Origin: Oceanobacter antarcticus
GTDB taxonomy: Bacteria > Pseudomonadota > Gammaproteobacteria > Pseudomonadales > Oceanobacteraceae
Direction: 5' to 3'
DNA: 64,000 nt
NCBI RefSeq assembly: GCF_044962685.1
Contig: NZ_JBBKTX010000005.1
Span: forward strand, 124,001-188,000
A program made the translations under genes and the position numbers. The notes beneath the pieces were generated by a model. The model was given only the letters and a program-made list of their open reading frames with translations. It ran no database searches and was not told the DNA's origin. The first letter of the stretch is position 1; every line of letters begins with the position of its first letter. Shown here piece after piece: positions 32,967 to 42,015 of this stretch.

Positions 32967-33662
32967 TTACTGGTCGGCAATTTCCAGCAATTCAACTTCA
33001 AACACCAGTGCAGAGTTGGCTGGTATCTTAGGGCTCGGGCTACGCGCACCGTACGCCAGCTCCGCCGGGATAAAGAATTTGAACTTTTCACCCACTTTCA
33101 TCAGCTGCACGCCTTCGGTCCAACCAGGAATCACATTACCCAGCGGGAATTGAACAGGCTCGCCACGCTCAACCGAACTATCAAACACAGTGCCATCAAT
33201 CAATGTACCGTGATAATGAACACTCACCGTATCCGCAGCCGTCGGCTTCGCCGCATCACCTTCAACAGCCGTCATGACTTCGTACTGCAAGCCACTTTCA
33301 GTAACCACAACACCTTCACGCTTGGCATTTTCAGCCAAGAACTCCTCTCCCGCCTTCGCAACCGCATCACTCAATGCTTCCTGCTTACGTGTCTGCTCTT
33401 CCCGAATTTTCTCAAATGCAGACTGAATAACTTCATCAGTAATACGCTGATCCGCTTTTGACAGCGCATCCTTGATACCCGCCGCAATCGCCTCCGGGTT
33501 CATTTCAACATCTTCCTGAGACAGTTGACGGCCAATATTCAGACCCACGCCATAGCTTGCCTGGTCAATGTGGTTTTCCAGTTTCACAGCTTCCTCCTGA
33601 CCACATGCGGCCAACAACAGAGTACCTGCCAATACAGCAGGTACTGATTTAATAAAACTCAT
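32967..33662 (-). CDS. FKBP-type peptidyl-prolyl isomerase lipoprotein (Mip/FkpA-like)
   Basis: 231 residues. Lipobox LLLAAC with lipidated Cys20, an N-terminal dimerisation region with the long helix (QSAFEKIREEQTRKQEALSDAVAKAGEEFLAENAKREG), then the FKBP domain from about 135 (VSVHYHGTLIDGTVFDSSVERGEPVQFPLGNVIPGWTEGVQLMKVGEKFKFFIPAELAYG). Folds envelope proteins in the periplasm. Start at 33662. Confidence 0.93.
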   Translation of the reverse strand: MSFIKSVPAVLAGTLLLAACGQEEAVKLENHIDQASYGVGLNIGRQLSQEDVEMNPEAIAAGIKDALSKADQRITDEVIQSAFEKIREEQTRKQEALSDAVAKAGEEFLAENAKREGVVVTESGLQYEVMTAVEGDAAKPTAADTVSVHYHGTLIDGTVFDSSVERGEPVQFPLGNVIPGWTEGVQLMKVGEKFKFFIPAELAYGARSPSPKIPANSALVFEVELLEIADQ

Positions 33663-33779
33663 GCTTGTCTCTCACGTTTGTTGAAATGAATGCTGGACAG
33701 GCAACTCTAAAGTCGAAAAGTTTCAATTACTGCATAATCAAAACCACTGCAGAGATACCCAGCGCGCTGATTACAAGGC

Positions 33780-34007
33780 CTAACAGGCATAATGTCCAGA
33801 CTTCGCACGGCGATCACACTCACGTTTCACGTTTGCGCACACCTGCAACTCAGCCGCGGATGATCTGGTAGCCACCTGACACTCATAATGACGATGCCTC
33901 AGGTCACGATCACTGAGATCTCCCATGACATCACCACAAGCCGCCAGAAAAAACACCAGAAAAATAGGGATAGTCAGAAACGCTTTCACAAAAAAAAACC
34001 GATACAT
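33780..34007 (-). CDS. Small cysteine-rich lipoprotein, unknown
   Basis: 75 residues: MYRFFFVKAFLTIPIFLVFF then lipobox LAAC (Cys24). The mature 52 residues contain four more cysteines (HYECQV, QVCANV, RECDRR, HYAC at the C-terminus), enough for two disulfides. Highly charged. No family recognised. Separated from the FKBP gene by 117 bp and from tRNA-Met, on the other strand, by about 230 bp. The clear lipoprotein signal is the main reason to call it real. Confidence 0.6.
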   Translation of the reverse strand: MYRFFFVKAFLTIPIFLVFFLAACGDVMGDLSDRDLRHRHYECQVATRSSAAELQVCANVKRECDRRAKSGHYAC

Positions 34008-34151
34008 TTACATTGTTGCGAAGCCTCCCACAGCAGAGAGAGCCTGTCCAGCCTGAAAAACGCCACCACTGCTTCAAAACCTGCGAACAGCACCACAACC
34101 ACTCCACCGTGCCTTCTGGCTAAGCCGTTGAAATAAATCGCAAATAAATAT

Positions 34152-34179
34152 TTGACAGAGAATATTACACTGGCATAAT
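34152..34179 (+). promoter_or_regulatory. Promoter of tRNA-Met
   Basis: TTGACA (34152-34157), 16-bp spacer, CATAAT (34174-34179), followed by CGCGCC, 57 bp before the tRNA. Confidence 0.75.
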
Positions 34180-34236
34180 ACGCGCCACTTGATCGAGACA
34201 GTACTGAAATGTGCCAGCACGACTCAAGTATGCAGT

Positions 34237-34313
34237 GGCTATGTAGCTCAGTTGGTTAGAGCACAGCATTCATAATGCTGGGGTCGATGGTTCAAGTCCG
34301 TCCATAGCTACCA
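34237..34313 (+). tRNA. tRNA-Met (CAT), elongator type
   Basis: 77 nt with encoded CCA. Acceptor GGCTATG pairs with CATAGCT, giving G1-U72 wobble instead of G-C. D-arm AGCTCAGTTGGTTAGAGC, anticodon CAT in loop TTCATAA, T-arm GATGGTTCAAGTCCGTC. Lacks the C1-A72 mismatch and the three G-C pairs of initiator tRNA, so it reads internal Met codons. Confidence 0.93.
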
Positions 34314-34335
34314 TTGATTCGAGGCCAGCCCTCAT

Positions 34336-34367
34336 AAAAAAGGCCCATGCTCAGCGTGGGCTTTTTT
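34336..34367 (+). terminator. Terminator after tRNA-Met
   Basis: AGGCCCA/TGGGCTT stem with a six-T run (34362-34367) and a mirrored A-run before it. Confidence 0.85.
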
Positions 34368-34385
34368 GTATCTGCAAATCATACA

Positions 34386-34406
34386 AACCCGGCAAGGTGC
34401 CGGGTT
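34386..34406 (-). terminator. Hairpin after pdxH
   Basis: AACCCGGCA/TGCCGGGTT nine-base perfect stem, three-base loop, 11 bp past the pdxH stop; TTTG follows on the minus strand. Confidence 0.65.
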
Positions 34407-34416
34407 GCATAATGGG

Positions 34417-35055
34417 TCAGGGATTCAGCCGCTGAATAGTCCAGGCTTCTCGTTCCAGCTGGTATTCGACTCTGTCATGGAGGCGATGCTCGCCTCCCTG
34501 CCAGAATTCCATCCGGGAAGGAACCAATCGATATCCGCCCCAGTAATCCGGCAAGGGAACCTCCTTATCCTGATATTCCACACTCAATTGGGTAAAGCGG
34601 GTTTCCAGCTCAGAACGACTCGCCAATGGCCTACTCTGTTGTGATGCCCAAGCTCCAAGCTGGCTTTCTCGAGGGCGGGAGTGGAAGTAGGCTTGCGCTT
34701 CTTCCCTGCTCATCGGCACGACCTCGCCCTGAATCTGCACCTGACGCTCGACCTTCATCCAGAAGAAATGCAGGCTGGCTTTCGGGTTAGTAGCGAAGTG
34801 TCGACCCTTGTTACTTTCATAATTGGTAAAAAAGACAAAGCCACCATCGTCGTATGACTTGAGCAACAATATTCGTTGCCAGGGCTGGCCATGCTCATCA
34901 ACGCTGGCCACCGTCATCACCGTCGGCTCTTCTGGTGCGGTTGTACGGTAGTGCTCAAACCAGGCGTGAAATTGTGCCACCGGGTGCTCGGCGACCTTGG
35001 CTTCGTCGAGTCGTCCCTGAGTGTATTCTTTGCGAATGTCACTGAGATCAACCAT
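34417..35055 (-). CDS. pdxH: Pyridoxamine 5'-phosphate oxidase
   Basis: 212 residues from ATG 35055 (MVDLSDIRKEYTQG), which aligns with the usual family start; another ATG 27 bases upstream is possible. FMN-dependent last step of pyridoxal phosphate synthesis and salvage. Motifs: VASVDEHGQPWQRILLLKSYD, FFTNYESNKG, YFHSRPRESQLGAWASQQS and the C-terminal FWQGGEHRLHDRVEY. Stands alone, ending at a hairpin. Confidence 0.95.
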   Translation of the reverse strand: MVDLSDIRKEYTQGRLDEAKVAEHPVAQFHAWFEHYRTTAPEEPTVMTVASVDEHGQPWQRILLLKSYDDGGFVFFTNYESNKGRHFATNPKASLHFFWMKVERQVQIQGEVVPMSREEAQAYFHSRPRESQLGAWASQQSRPLASRSELETRFTQLSVEYQDKEVPLPDYWGGYRLVPSRMEFWQGGEHRLHDRVEYQLEREAWTIQRLNP

Positions 35056-35329
35056 CTTGTATGTGCTCCAATAATTATCCAAACCGGCACAATTGCCATT
35101 ACTATTCGAAGTGCTGTTATTAAAAGTGCCGTGAGTAACAGTGTGTCACCAGCTCGATGCCGCCGCATTGACCTGCCACCATCAAAGCCAGCCATGGCCA
35201 AATCTGCTACCATCCCGGCCGGTTTTACCCCAGCATGCATCTCCCGGCTTCCGGGTGCGATTCGCATAGACATAAGCCACACCACTCAAACAGACGAATT
35301 GTCACAGACACAACCCAAAGGCAACAATC

Positions 35330-35779
35330 ATGTCCGATCATAACTACCCCACTGCATCCCTGACGCGCCGCTTGGCAGCACTGGCGTATGACAGTCTGGT
35401 ACTGCTCGCATTGTATATCGTGGTTGGTTTTGTGTTGGTAGGGATTGCAGCAGCCACCCACGGCGGACAACCGCCTGGCGCCTTTCCCGCGTCGGTCAAC
35501 CTGTCCGTTATGTTCTGCATCTGTTTCTTCTATTTCAGTTCATCCTGGCGGCGTGGTGGCCAGAGCATCGGTATGAAAGCCTGGCAACTCAAACTGGTCA
35601 CAGAAGATACCGGGCCAATCAAGCTATCCCATTGTATGTTACGTACCGCGATTGGCTTTTTTTCGCTGGCGGCTTTCGGCTTGGGATTCTTCTGGGCTGT
35701 GCTGGATACTCGCGGCCGCAGCTGGCATGACATGGCATCCCTGACCCGTGTTGTGTTTATCCCGAAAACGGGTGATTAA
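35330..35779 (+). CDS. RDD-family membrane protein
   Basis: 149 residues with three to four membrane helices (LAYDSLVLLALYIVVGFVLVGIA; VNLSVMFCICFFYFSSSW; FFSLAAFGLGFFWAVL) and the RDD motifs RRLAALAYDSLV and RGGQSIGMKAWQLKLV. Family roles vary (ion exchange, unknown); no specific function can be given. Convergent with lptG. Confidence 0.85.
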   Translation: MSDHNYPTASLTRRLAALAYDSLVLLALYIVVGFVLVGIAAATHGGQPPGAFPASVNLSVMFCICFFYFSSSWRRGGQSIGMKAWQLKLVTEDTGPIKLSHCMLRTAIGFFSLAAFGLGFFWAVLDTRGRSWHDMASLTRVVFIPKTGD

Positions 35780-35805
35780 CGCCGCCCCGCTTGCTCATTA
35801 TGTTG

Positions 35806-36870
35806 CTAACCGGCGCGCCGCAACAGCAGCAACCCAACGCCCATACAGGCAGCGATCGGAATCACACTGGCCCACAGCGGTTCAAAGCCAAACACAATAC
35901 TGGCGGGGGCCAGCAGTTCTTCTGCGTATTTGTACACCAGACCAACCAGAATTCCGGAGAAAATCCGGTAACCCGGCGTCACCGCCCGCAGCGGGCCAAA
36001 AATAAAGGAAATTCCCAGAATCACCAGTGCCAGCGTCCCCAGTGGCTGGGTAACCTTGCGCCAGAACGACAACAGATAGTTGTCTGCATTCAGCCCCTGT
36101 TTTTCCAGATAACGGGTATAGTTGAACAAGTTGGATATTGACATATCCCGTGGCTGTATCATTACCACACTGAGACTTTGTGGGGTCAGTTCAGTTTGCC
36201 AGTCCAGACTGTCCAGCTGTTGCTGGCTGGTCGCAGAGTCAGTGATCGTCATATCAATAACCGCTTGCATTTGCCAGCTGGAGCGTTGATAAATTGCCCG
36301 CTCAGCCGACCGGATCCGTTGCAGGTTGCTGTCGTTATCAAAATCAAACAGGGTTATCCCATGCAATACCCCGTTGGGTTCGACGGCGGTAAAGCGCATA
36401 AAGGTATTACCCTCACGATGCCAATATCCCTTCCCCTTGTTAGACAGCAAATCCCCCTTGCCTTGAGCCACCGCTTTCTGCGACTGGGCAATCCGCTCCA
36501 ATACCGGAATCGCGTATTCGGCCAGCGCCATATTCAGCGCCATCAATAGCATCATCGGTTTGATCACCGCCACCGCGATACGCCCGACCGATACCCCCGA
36601 CGCCCGCATCACGGTCAACTCACTGCTGGCCGCCATACCACCCAAACCTGCAAGACAACCGATCAGACACGCCATCGGCATGTATTCATACAGCCGACGA
36701 GGCAAGCGTGTGCCCATAAATTGCAGCGCATCGAGAAACTGATATTCACCTTTAAGTTGGTCGAGTTCATCCACCAGCGTAAAAATAGCATCCAGCCCAA
36801 CAATGATGACAGCCACAATCAGCGTAGCCACCATCACATTGTGAGCAACGTAGCGATCAAGACGATTCAT
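35806..36870 (-). CDS. lptG: LPS export permease LptG
   Basis: 354 residues. With LptF forms the inner-membrane part of the LptB2FG transporter that lifts lipopolysaccharide to the periplasmic bridge. N-terminal helices (VMVATLIVAVIIVGLDAIFTLVDEL), YEYMPMACLIGCLAGLGGMAASSELTVMRASGVS (coupling helix), a periplasmic jellyroll, and C-terminal helices (PLGTLALVILGISFIFGPLR). Start ATG 36870 overlaps the lptF stop by four bases. Confidence 0.95.
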   Translation of the reverse strand: MNRLDRYVAHNVMVATLIVAVIIVGLDAIFTLVDELDQLKGEYQFLDALQFMGTRLPRRLYEYMPMACLIGCLAGLGGMAASSELTVMRASGVSVGRIAVAVIKPMMLLMALNMALAEYAIPVLERIAQSQKAVAQGKGDLLSNKGKGYWHREGNTFMRFTAVEPNGVLHGITLFDFDNDSNLQRIRSAERAIYQRSSWQMQAVIDMTITDSATSQQQLDSLDWQTELTPQSLSVVMIQPRDMSISNLFNYTRYLEKQGLNADNYLLSFWRKVTQPLGTLALVILGISFIFGPLRAVTPGYRIFSGILVGLVYKYAEELLAPASIVFGFEPLWASVIPIAACMGVGLLLLRRAG

Positions 36871-37937
36871 AGCGCCCTCACCCGCCATTGACGCACCCAC
36901 TCGGGTACCATCAGCAAGCCGATGGCGATCAACAGATAAACGAAGTGCAAACCCCACAAACCCACATCAGGATTCAGCTCTCCTTTTTCCAGCATGCCTT
37001 TCATCGCAATCAGCAACGAGATGTAAACCATAAACAATATAATGGCAGGAAACAGCCGGGCGAAACGCCCCTGGCGGGGATTAACGCGAGACAGAGGCAC
37101 CGCCAGCAGAGTCACAATAGGCACCATAAGTACCATGGAAATACGCCACTGTAGCTGTGCCTGTTGCTTGGGGTCATCGGAACCGAACAACGCCAGCGTC
37201 GGCACCGCTTCTTTGCGCAGCTTGCTGCGCTCTTCCGGTTCATCGGCAATCTTGACGCCATATAAATCAAAATCCAGCGCCTGGAATTCGAGGCTCCCCG
37301 GCGTCCAGTCGTAACGTTTACCGCGGTGTAACTCCAGATAACGGGAGCCGGTTTCGTCACTGACGTACTGGGTGCCCTTTTGCGCCAGCAACAAGCTATT
37401 GCCATCGGTAATAAACACATTGTTCATTTCGGTTTTATCATTTGAAAGCGACTCGGCATAGGTAACGCGGGTACCGCCTTTCATACTCTGAAACCGTCCC
37501 GGAGCCAGTAATTCAAACTCAGTCAGCTGTGCCTGTTTTTCATACAAGCCTTCCATTTTTTGGGCACCCCAGGGGCTGAGGTACAAGCTGAAGCTGCCCA
37601 CCACCAGCATTAGCCCGAAAGCCGGTACAGCGGTATAGGCCAACAGGCGGGTATGCGAAAATCCGGTTGCGGTCAGTACCGTCATTTCACTTTCGGCGTA
37701 CAATCGCCCGTACGCCAACAGGATTGAGATAAACAGCGCCAGTGGCAAAATCATTTCGAGAAACGACGGCAAACGTAATACCAGCGTAAAAAATACGATA
37801 TCCAGCGAGACTTCACCGGCTGCAGCCGCAGCAAGTTGACGAATCAGACGACCACTCATCAGAATCATCAACAGTACGATGGTCACAGCAAACAGTGAGC
37901 CAGCCAGCTCCCTGGCCAAGTAGCGAAATATGATCAA
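36867..37937 (-). CDS. lptF: LPS export permease LptF
   Basis: 356 residues from a TTG start at 37937, giving IIFRYLARELAGSLFAVT, which aligns with homologues that begin MIVFRYL; AAGG lies ten bases upstream. A further TTG at 37967 is possible. Motifs: LPLALFISILLAYGRLYAESEMTVLTATGFS (coupling helix), periplasmic jellyroll with GRFQSMKGGTRVTYAESLS, and the C-terminal VPLSRVNPRQGRFARLFPAIILF. Divergent from pepA. Confidence 0.93.
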   Translation of the reverse strand: MIIFRYLARELAGSLFAVTIVLLMILMSGRLIRQLAAAAAGEVSLDIVFFTLVLRLPSFLEMILPLALFISILLAYGRLYAESEMTVLTATGFSHTRLLAYTAVPAFGLMLVVGSFSLYLSPWGAQKMEGLYEKQAQLTEFELLAPGRFQSMKGGTRVTYAESLSNDKTEMNNVFITDGNSLLLAQKGTQYVSDETGSRYLELHRGKRYDWTPGSLEFQALDFDLYGVKIADEPEERSKLRKEAVPTLALFGSDDPKQQAQLQWRISMVLMVPIVTLLAVPLSRVNPRQGRFARLFPAIILFMVYISLLIAMKGMLEKGELNPDVGLWGLHFVYLLIAIGLLMVPEWVRQWRVRAL

Positions 37938-38149
37938 AAGACTTAGACCTTGATTGAGCCGGAGCAAGAGTCGCGCACCATACCCAGAGACGGTTTGCTC
38001 TGCAACGACGACAAAACGCTTTGTTATCTGTGCGGCCCTTGTATTTCAGGAATATGGCGTCACATTATAGGGCGACTCATTATTCAGAACGAGCCGCTGA
38101 GAACAAATAGCAGGCCGTCTGCCACCAATGCCTTCCGCCAGGAGCTGAC

Positions 38150-39613
38150 ATGATTTACCAGGTATCCCAACAAACTGCCGCCGACATTCAGGCGAGCTGT
38201 ATTGTGGTCACTCTCGACCAGTCAGGCAAGCTGTCTGACGCCGCCTCACAGCTTGATGAGGCCAGCCAGGGTTTTATCAGCCAGCGTTACGAACAGGGCG
38301 ATATCTCCGGCAAACTGGCAGAAAGCCTGTTGTTGCCAGCCGTTGCCGGAATCAACGCTGGCCGCGTATTACTGGTTGGTACCGGCAAAGCAACACTGAA
38401 ACCCGCCAGCGCCCAGAAAGTACTGACTGCTATTGCAACGCTTACCAGCAAAATCCGTGGTGACATTGCCCTGGCGCTGACAGAAATGGCAACCGACGTA
38501 CTGACAGAATCCTGGCTGGCCGAGCAAACCGCCATCGCCTACGCCAGCGCCCAGTACCGTTTTACAGCTACCAAAAGCACCACAGACGATGATACCCAAA
38601 CGCCCGACAGCGTGATCTGGCTGGGCAGTGATGTGGACGCCGCCTTCACTAAAGGCGCAGCGATTGGTGCCGGCATCAGCTTCGCCAAAGAGCTGGCCAA
38701 CATGCCACCCAATATCTGCACCCCTACCTGGCTGGCCGAAAACGCCGTCACCCTCACTCAGGATCAAGCCCTCGAAACCACCATTCTGGACGAAGACCAG
38801 CTGGCTGAAATGGGTGCCGGAGCGTTTGTTTCTGTCTCCAAAGGTTCCAGCGAGCCAGGCAAGATTATCGTTATGCAGTACCGTGGTGCCGACGATCCAA
38901 ACGCCGCACCACACATGATTCTGGGTAAAGGTATTACCTTCGATACCGGCGGCATCAGCCTCAAGCCCGGCCTGAAGATGGATGAGATGAAATACGACAT
39001 GTGTGGCGCAGCCTCCGTGCTCGGCACCATGAAAGCCATTCTCGCCCTCAAGCCCAAGGTCAACGTATTGGCCATCGTGACCAGTGCGGAAAACATGCCC
39101 GCCGGTAACGCCAGCAAGCCTGGCGATGTGGTGACCAGTCTGTCTGGCAAAACCATTGAAATCCTCAATACCGATGCCGAAGGCCGACTGGTGCTGTGTG
39201 ATGCGCTCACCTACGGTATCAACAATTACAAGCCTGCCTCCATCGTCGACATCGCCACCCTGACCGGTGCTTGCATGGCCGCGCTGGGCGAAGTCAACTC
39301 AGGCCTGTTCACCACCGATGAAGCCATGGCGGAACAACTGCAGACAGCTGCACAATACAGCAACGACAAAGTGTGGCGTTTACCGCTGGAAGAAGAGTAT
39401 CAGGATCTGATCGACTCCAATTTTGCCGACATCGCCAATATTGGTGGCCCGCTGGCAGGCGCAACCACCGCTGCTTGCTTCCTGTCACGCTTTACCGAAG
39501 GTACACCCTGGGCGCACCTGGATATTGCCGGTACCGCCTGGGTGGGTGGCAAGGCGAAAGGAGCCACCGGACGCCCGGTCAGCCTGCTGGTGAACTATTT
39601 GCTGAATAAATAA
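38150..39613 (+). CDS. pepA: Leucyl aminopeptidase PepA
   Basis: 487 residues. Two-metal M17 peptidase with LGKGITFDTGGISLKPGLKMDEMKYDMCGAASVLG and the signature NTDAEGRLVLCDALTY; SAENMPAGNASKPGDV also matches. Cleaves N-terminal residues from peptides; in enterobacteria it also binds DNA. In related genomes pepA is followed by holC and valS; here it is followed by a convergent LysR gene. Confidence 0.96.
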   Translation: MIYQVSQQTAADIQASCIVVTLDQSGKLSDAASQLDEASQGFISQRYEQGDISGKLAESLLLPAVAGINAGRVLLVGTGKATLKPASAQKVLTAIATLTSKIRGDIALALTEMATDVLTESWLAEQTAIAYASAQYRFTATKSTTDDDTQTPDSVIWLGSDVDAAFTKGAAIGAGISFAKELANMPPNICTPTWLAENAVTLTQDQALETTILDEDQLAEMGAGAFVSVSKGSSEPGKIIVMQYRGADDPNAAPHMILGKGITFDTGGISLKPGLKMDEMKYDMCGAASVLGTMKAILALKPKVNVLAIVTSAENMPAGNASKPGDVVTSLSGKTIEILNTDAEGRLVLCDALTYGINNYKPASIVDIATLTGACMAALGEVNSGLFTTDEAMAEQLQTAAQYSNDKVWRLPLEEEYQDLIDSNFADIANIGGPLAGATTAACFLSRFTEGTPWAHLDIAGTAWVGGKAKGATGRPVSLLVNYLLNK

Positions 39614-39639
39614 AACGTCAGCAGCTATTCAGCAAAGGT

Positions 39640-39671
39640 TTCTGGCGGCGGCAAAAAAGCCACTGCCAGAA
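39640..39671. terminator. Hairpin between pepA and the LysR gene
   Basis: TTCTGGCGGCGGC pairs with GCCACTGCCAGAA (one G-U, one mismatch) around an AAAAAA loop, between convergent genes. Confidence 0.55.
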
Positions 39672-39673
39672 GC

Positions 39674-40561
39674 CTATACCGCCTCGTTGTTTCCCCCATG
39701 CTCCAGCACAAAATCCACAAATGCCTGATTGGCTTTCGACAGGTAGCCATCCTTGCGCCAGGCCAAACACAAATCGAGCACAATGGGTGGATCGAACGAC
39801 AAGGTAACCAGCTCCGGGTTGTCTTCAGTGGCCATATTCAGCAGTGTTGAAATACCAAAACCCTGTTTGACGATAGCGCGTATCAGCGGTAACAGGTTGG
39901 TTTCGAAGTTAATACGCGGCTGGATGCCGGATTCTTCCGCCAGTCGGTCAATCACCTTGCGGTGAAAGTAGCCTTTGCGGAACAGCACCAGATCTTCCTG
40001 CAGAAACTCTGCCGAGGTAACGGCCGTTCGGCTGGCAAACGGGTGATCCTTATCGACCACGACGCGCATTTCCTCACGCATCAGGGTACGCGCTTCAATC
40101 GTGTCGGGGATGTCTTCCGCTTCAATCACAGCCAGATCCAGCTCGCCTTTTTCCAGCATTTGTTGCAGTTGCCAGGCACCGCCTTCGTAAACCGAAAAGG
40201 TCAGGTTCGGGTAGCGATGGCGGAACGCCATAATAATCGGCGGGAAATGATAGGAACCCAGCATACTGGGAGTCCCCAGCTGCACAGCTCCCTGCTCCAG
40301 CCCGCGCAGCTCTTCCATTTCCAGATCGGCATCCGACATCACCTGCACAATACGCTGAGCTTGTACGTACAGCCGCTCGCCTTCATCGGTCAGTGAAATC
40401 TGGCGTTCATGTCGATGGAATAGTGTCAGTTGCAGTTGCTGCTCCAGACGCTTGATCGCCATGCTGACGGCCGGTTGGGCAACCTCCAGCGCCTCGGCTG
40501 CACGGGTGAAGCTTTGCTGAGTGGCCACGTGATAAAAATAGGTCAGTGCCTTGTAGTCCAT
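39674..40561 (-). CDS. LysR-family transcription regulator
   Basis: 295 residues. N-terminal helix-turn-helix (YFYHVATQQSFTRAAEALEVAQPAVSMAIKRLEQQL) and the substrate-binding domain (about 90-285; LGTPSMLGSYHFPPIIMAFRHRYPNL). Divergent from an MFS transporter 167 bp away, with a palindromic T-N11-A site between, so it probably regulates that transporter and itself. The effector cannot be told. Confidence 0.93.
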   Translation of the reverse strand: MDYKALTYFYHVATQQSFTRAAEALEVAQPAVSMAIKRLEQQLQLTLFHRHERQISLTDEGERLYVQAQRIVQVMSDADLEMEELRGLEQGAVQLGTPSMLGSYHFPPIIMAFRHRYPNLTFSVYEGGAWQLQQMLEKGELDLAVIEAEDIPDTIEARTLMREEMRVVVDKDHPFASRTAVTSAEFLQEDLVLFRKGYFHRKVIDRLAEESGIQPRINFETNLLPLIRAIVKQGFGISTLLNMATEDNPELVTLSFDPPIVLDLCLAWRKDGYLSKANQAFVDFVLEHGGNNEAV

Positions 40562-40619
40562 CGGCGATCCTTTTTCAGCTCATTGGAAATCTGTCGTCCC
40601 AACCAGATCATAATATTTA

Positions 40620-40638
40620 TTGATACAATATATATCAA
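40620..40638. promoter_or_regulatory. LysR-type operator between regulator and transporter
   Basis: TTGAT-N9-ATCAA inverted repeat containing the T-N11-A core, in an AT-rich divergent region. 58 bp from the regulator start and about 90 bp from the transporter start. Confidence 0.6.
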
Positions 40639-40728
40639 ACATATATTTTTATGATAATAAACAACGTTTTATAGTGCTTGTCGTTCTGCTGTTCCTTCAT
40701 TTTTGCGTTCCATTGTTGCGAGACCTCC

Positions 40729-41958
40729 ATGATTACAACCGGTACCGCTGCCTGGTGGCGAATCACCATTGCCTTGTGTCTTGGCTCTTTTATGGTGTTT
40801 TCAAACCTGTATGTCACCCAGCCACTGCTACCCATGCTGGCGACGGAATTCAGTGTCACGCCACTGCAAGCGAGTTATTCGCTGACTTTGTCGACGCTGA
40901 CATTGGGATTATCACTGCTGGTGTATGGGCCGCTATCGGATGTTATTGGCCGCAAGGGGCTGATCGTTGGCAGTATGTGCGGTGCTGCACTCACCGCACT
41001 GTTAATCAGCCAGGTAAGCACCTTTGAGCAACTGCTCTGGCTACGGGGATTACAGGGTGTGTTTCTCGGCGGCTTGCCAGCCATTGCAGTGGCGTATATG
41101 GCCGATGAATTTGATGCTGATGCGCTGATGTCAGCCATTGGACTTTATATTGCGGCCAATTCACTCGGTGGTATTGGTGGTCGTCTGATGGGTGGTTTTA
41201 CGGGCGAACATCTGGGCTGGGGCAATGCATTTCTGGTAGTGGGAATGCTTGGCGCTTGTACCTGGATGCTGGTCGCCTGGTTGTTACCGGCCCCTCGCCG
41301 TTTTATCGCACGGCCGTTCAATCTGCCATCCATGGGGCAAGACCTTATCAGTCACCTGACCAATCCGCTCCTTATCCCGGCCTTTCTGTTTGGTGGCCTG
41401 AATTTCTTTGTATTTATCAACCAGTACAGTTTTATCACCTTCGTCCTGGAGGCCGATCCGTACACATTATCGCCACAGTTTCTCGGCATGCTGTTCCTCA
41501 CTTACCTGAGCGGCACTTGGGGTTCCACCCTGTCTGGCAAGTTCAGCCGTCGTTATGGCCAGGCCAATTGTATGATGGTGGGGAGTGGACTGCTGATGAT
41601 CGGCAGTCTCGTTACCCTGATTCCCTGGCTAGCCACGATTGTTCTCGGATTTCTGCTGAATGCCTTCGGCTTTTTCTTCGCCCACTCCAGCGCCAGCGCC
41701 TGGGTCAGCCGTACGGCTCAACACGCCAAAGCCAGCGCCAGCTCACTCTATCTGGTGTTCTACTATCTCGGAGCCAGCACCGGTGGCTTGTACCTTAACC
41801 TGTTCTGGCAATGGCAATACTGGTTGGGTGTTGTACTGGGATCCCTGCTGGTGCTGGCCGTTACCCTCGCCCTGGCAGCATGGCTAAAACACCAGACTTG
41901 CAAGCAACAATCCCGCCCATCCGGTCGAATAGCGCAAGAAAGCCAGTCGCTATCCTGA
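40729..41958 (+). CDS. MFS transporter (YnfM-like)
   Basis: 409 residues with 12 predicted helices. Starts MITTGTAAWWRITIALCLGSFMVFSNLYVTQPLLP and shows the MFS motif GPLSDVIGRKGLIV between helices 2 and 3, then GLQGVFLGGLPAIAVAYMADE. Resembles YnfM/arabinose-efflux-type exporters. Substrate unknown. ATG 40729 gives the family-like N-terminus but lacks a clear Shine-Dalgarno; an upstream in-frame start is less likely. Confidence 0.88.
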   Translation: MITTGTAAWWRITIALCLGSFMVFSNLYVTQPLLPMLATEFSVTPLQASYSLTLSTLTLGLSLLVYGPLSDVIGRKGLIVGSMCGAALTALLISQVSTFEQLLWLRGLQGVFLGGLPAIAVAYMADEFDADALMSAIGLYIAANSLGGIGGRLMGGFTGEHLGWGNAFLVVGMLGACTWMLVAWLLPAPRRFIARPFNLPSMGQDLISHLTNPLLIPAFLFGGLNFFVFINQYSFITFVLEADPYTLSPQFLGMLFLTYLSGTWGSTLSGKFSRRYGQANCMMVGSGLLMIGSLVTLIPWLATIVLGFLLNAFGFFFAHSSASAWVSRTAQHAKASASSLYLVFYYLGASTGGLYLNLFWQWQYWLGVVLGSLLVLAVTLALAAWLKHQTCKQQSRPSGRIAQESQSLS

Positions 41959-42015
41959 CCGCTTTCACTGACGCCGCCAGCGGTATTCGATATTATCGGC
42001 GCTTTCCATACCGCG

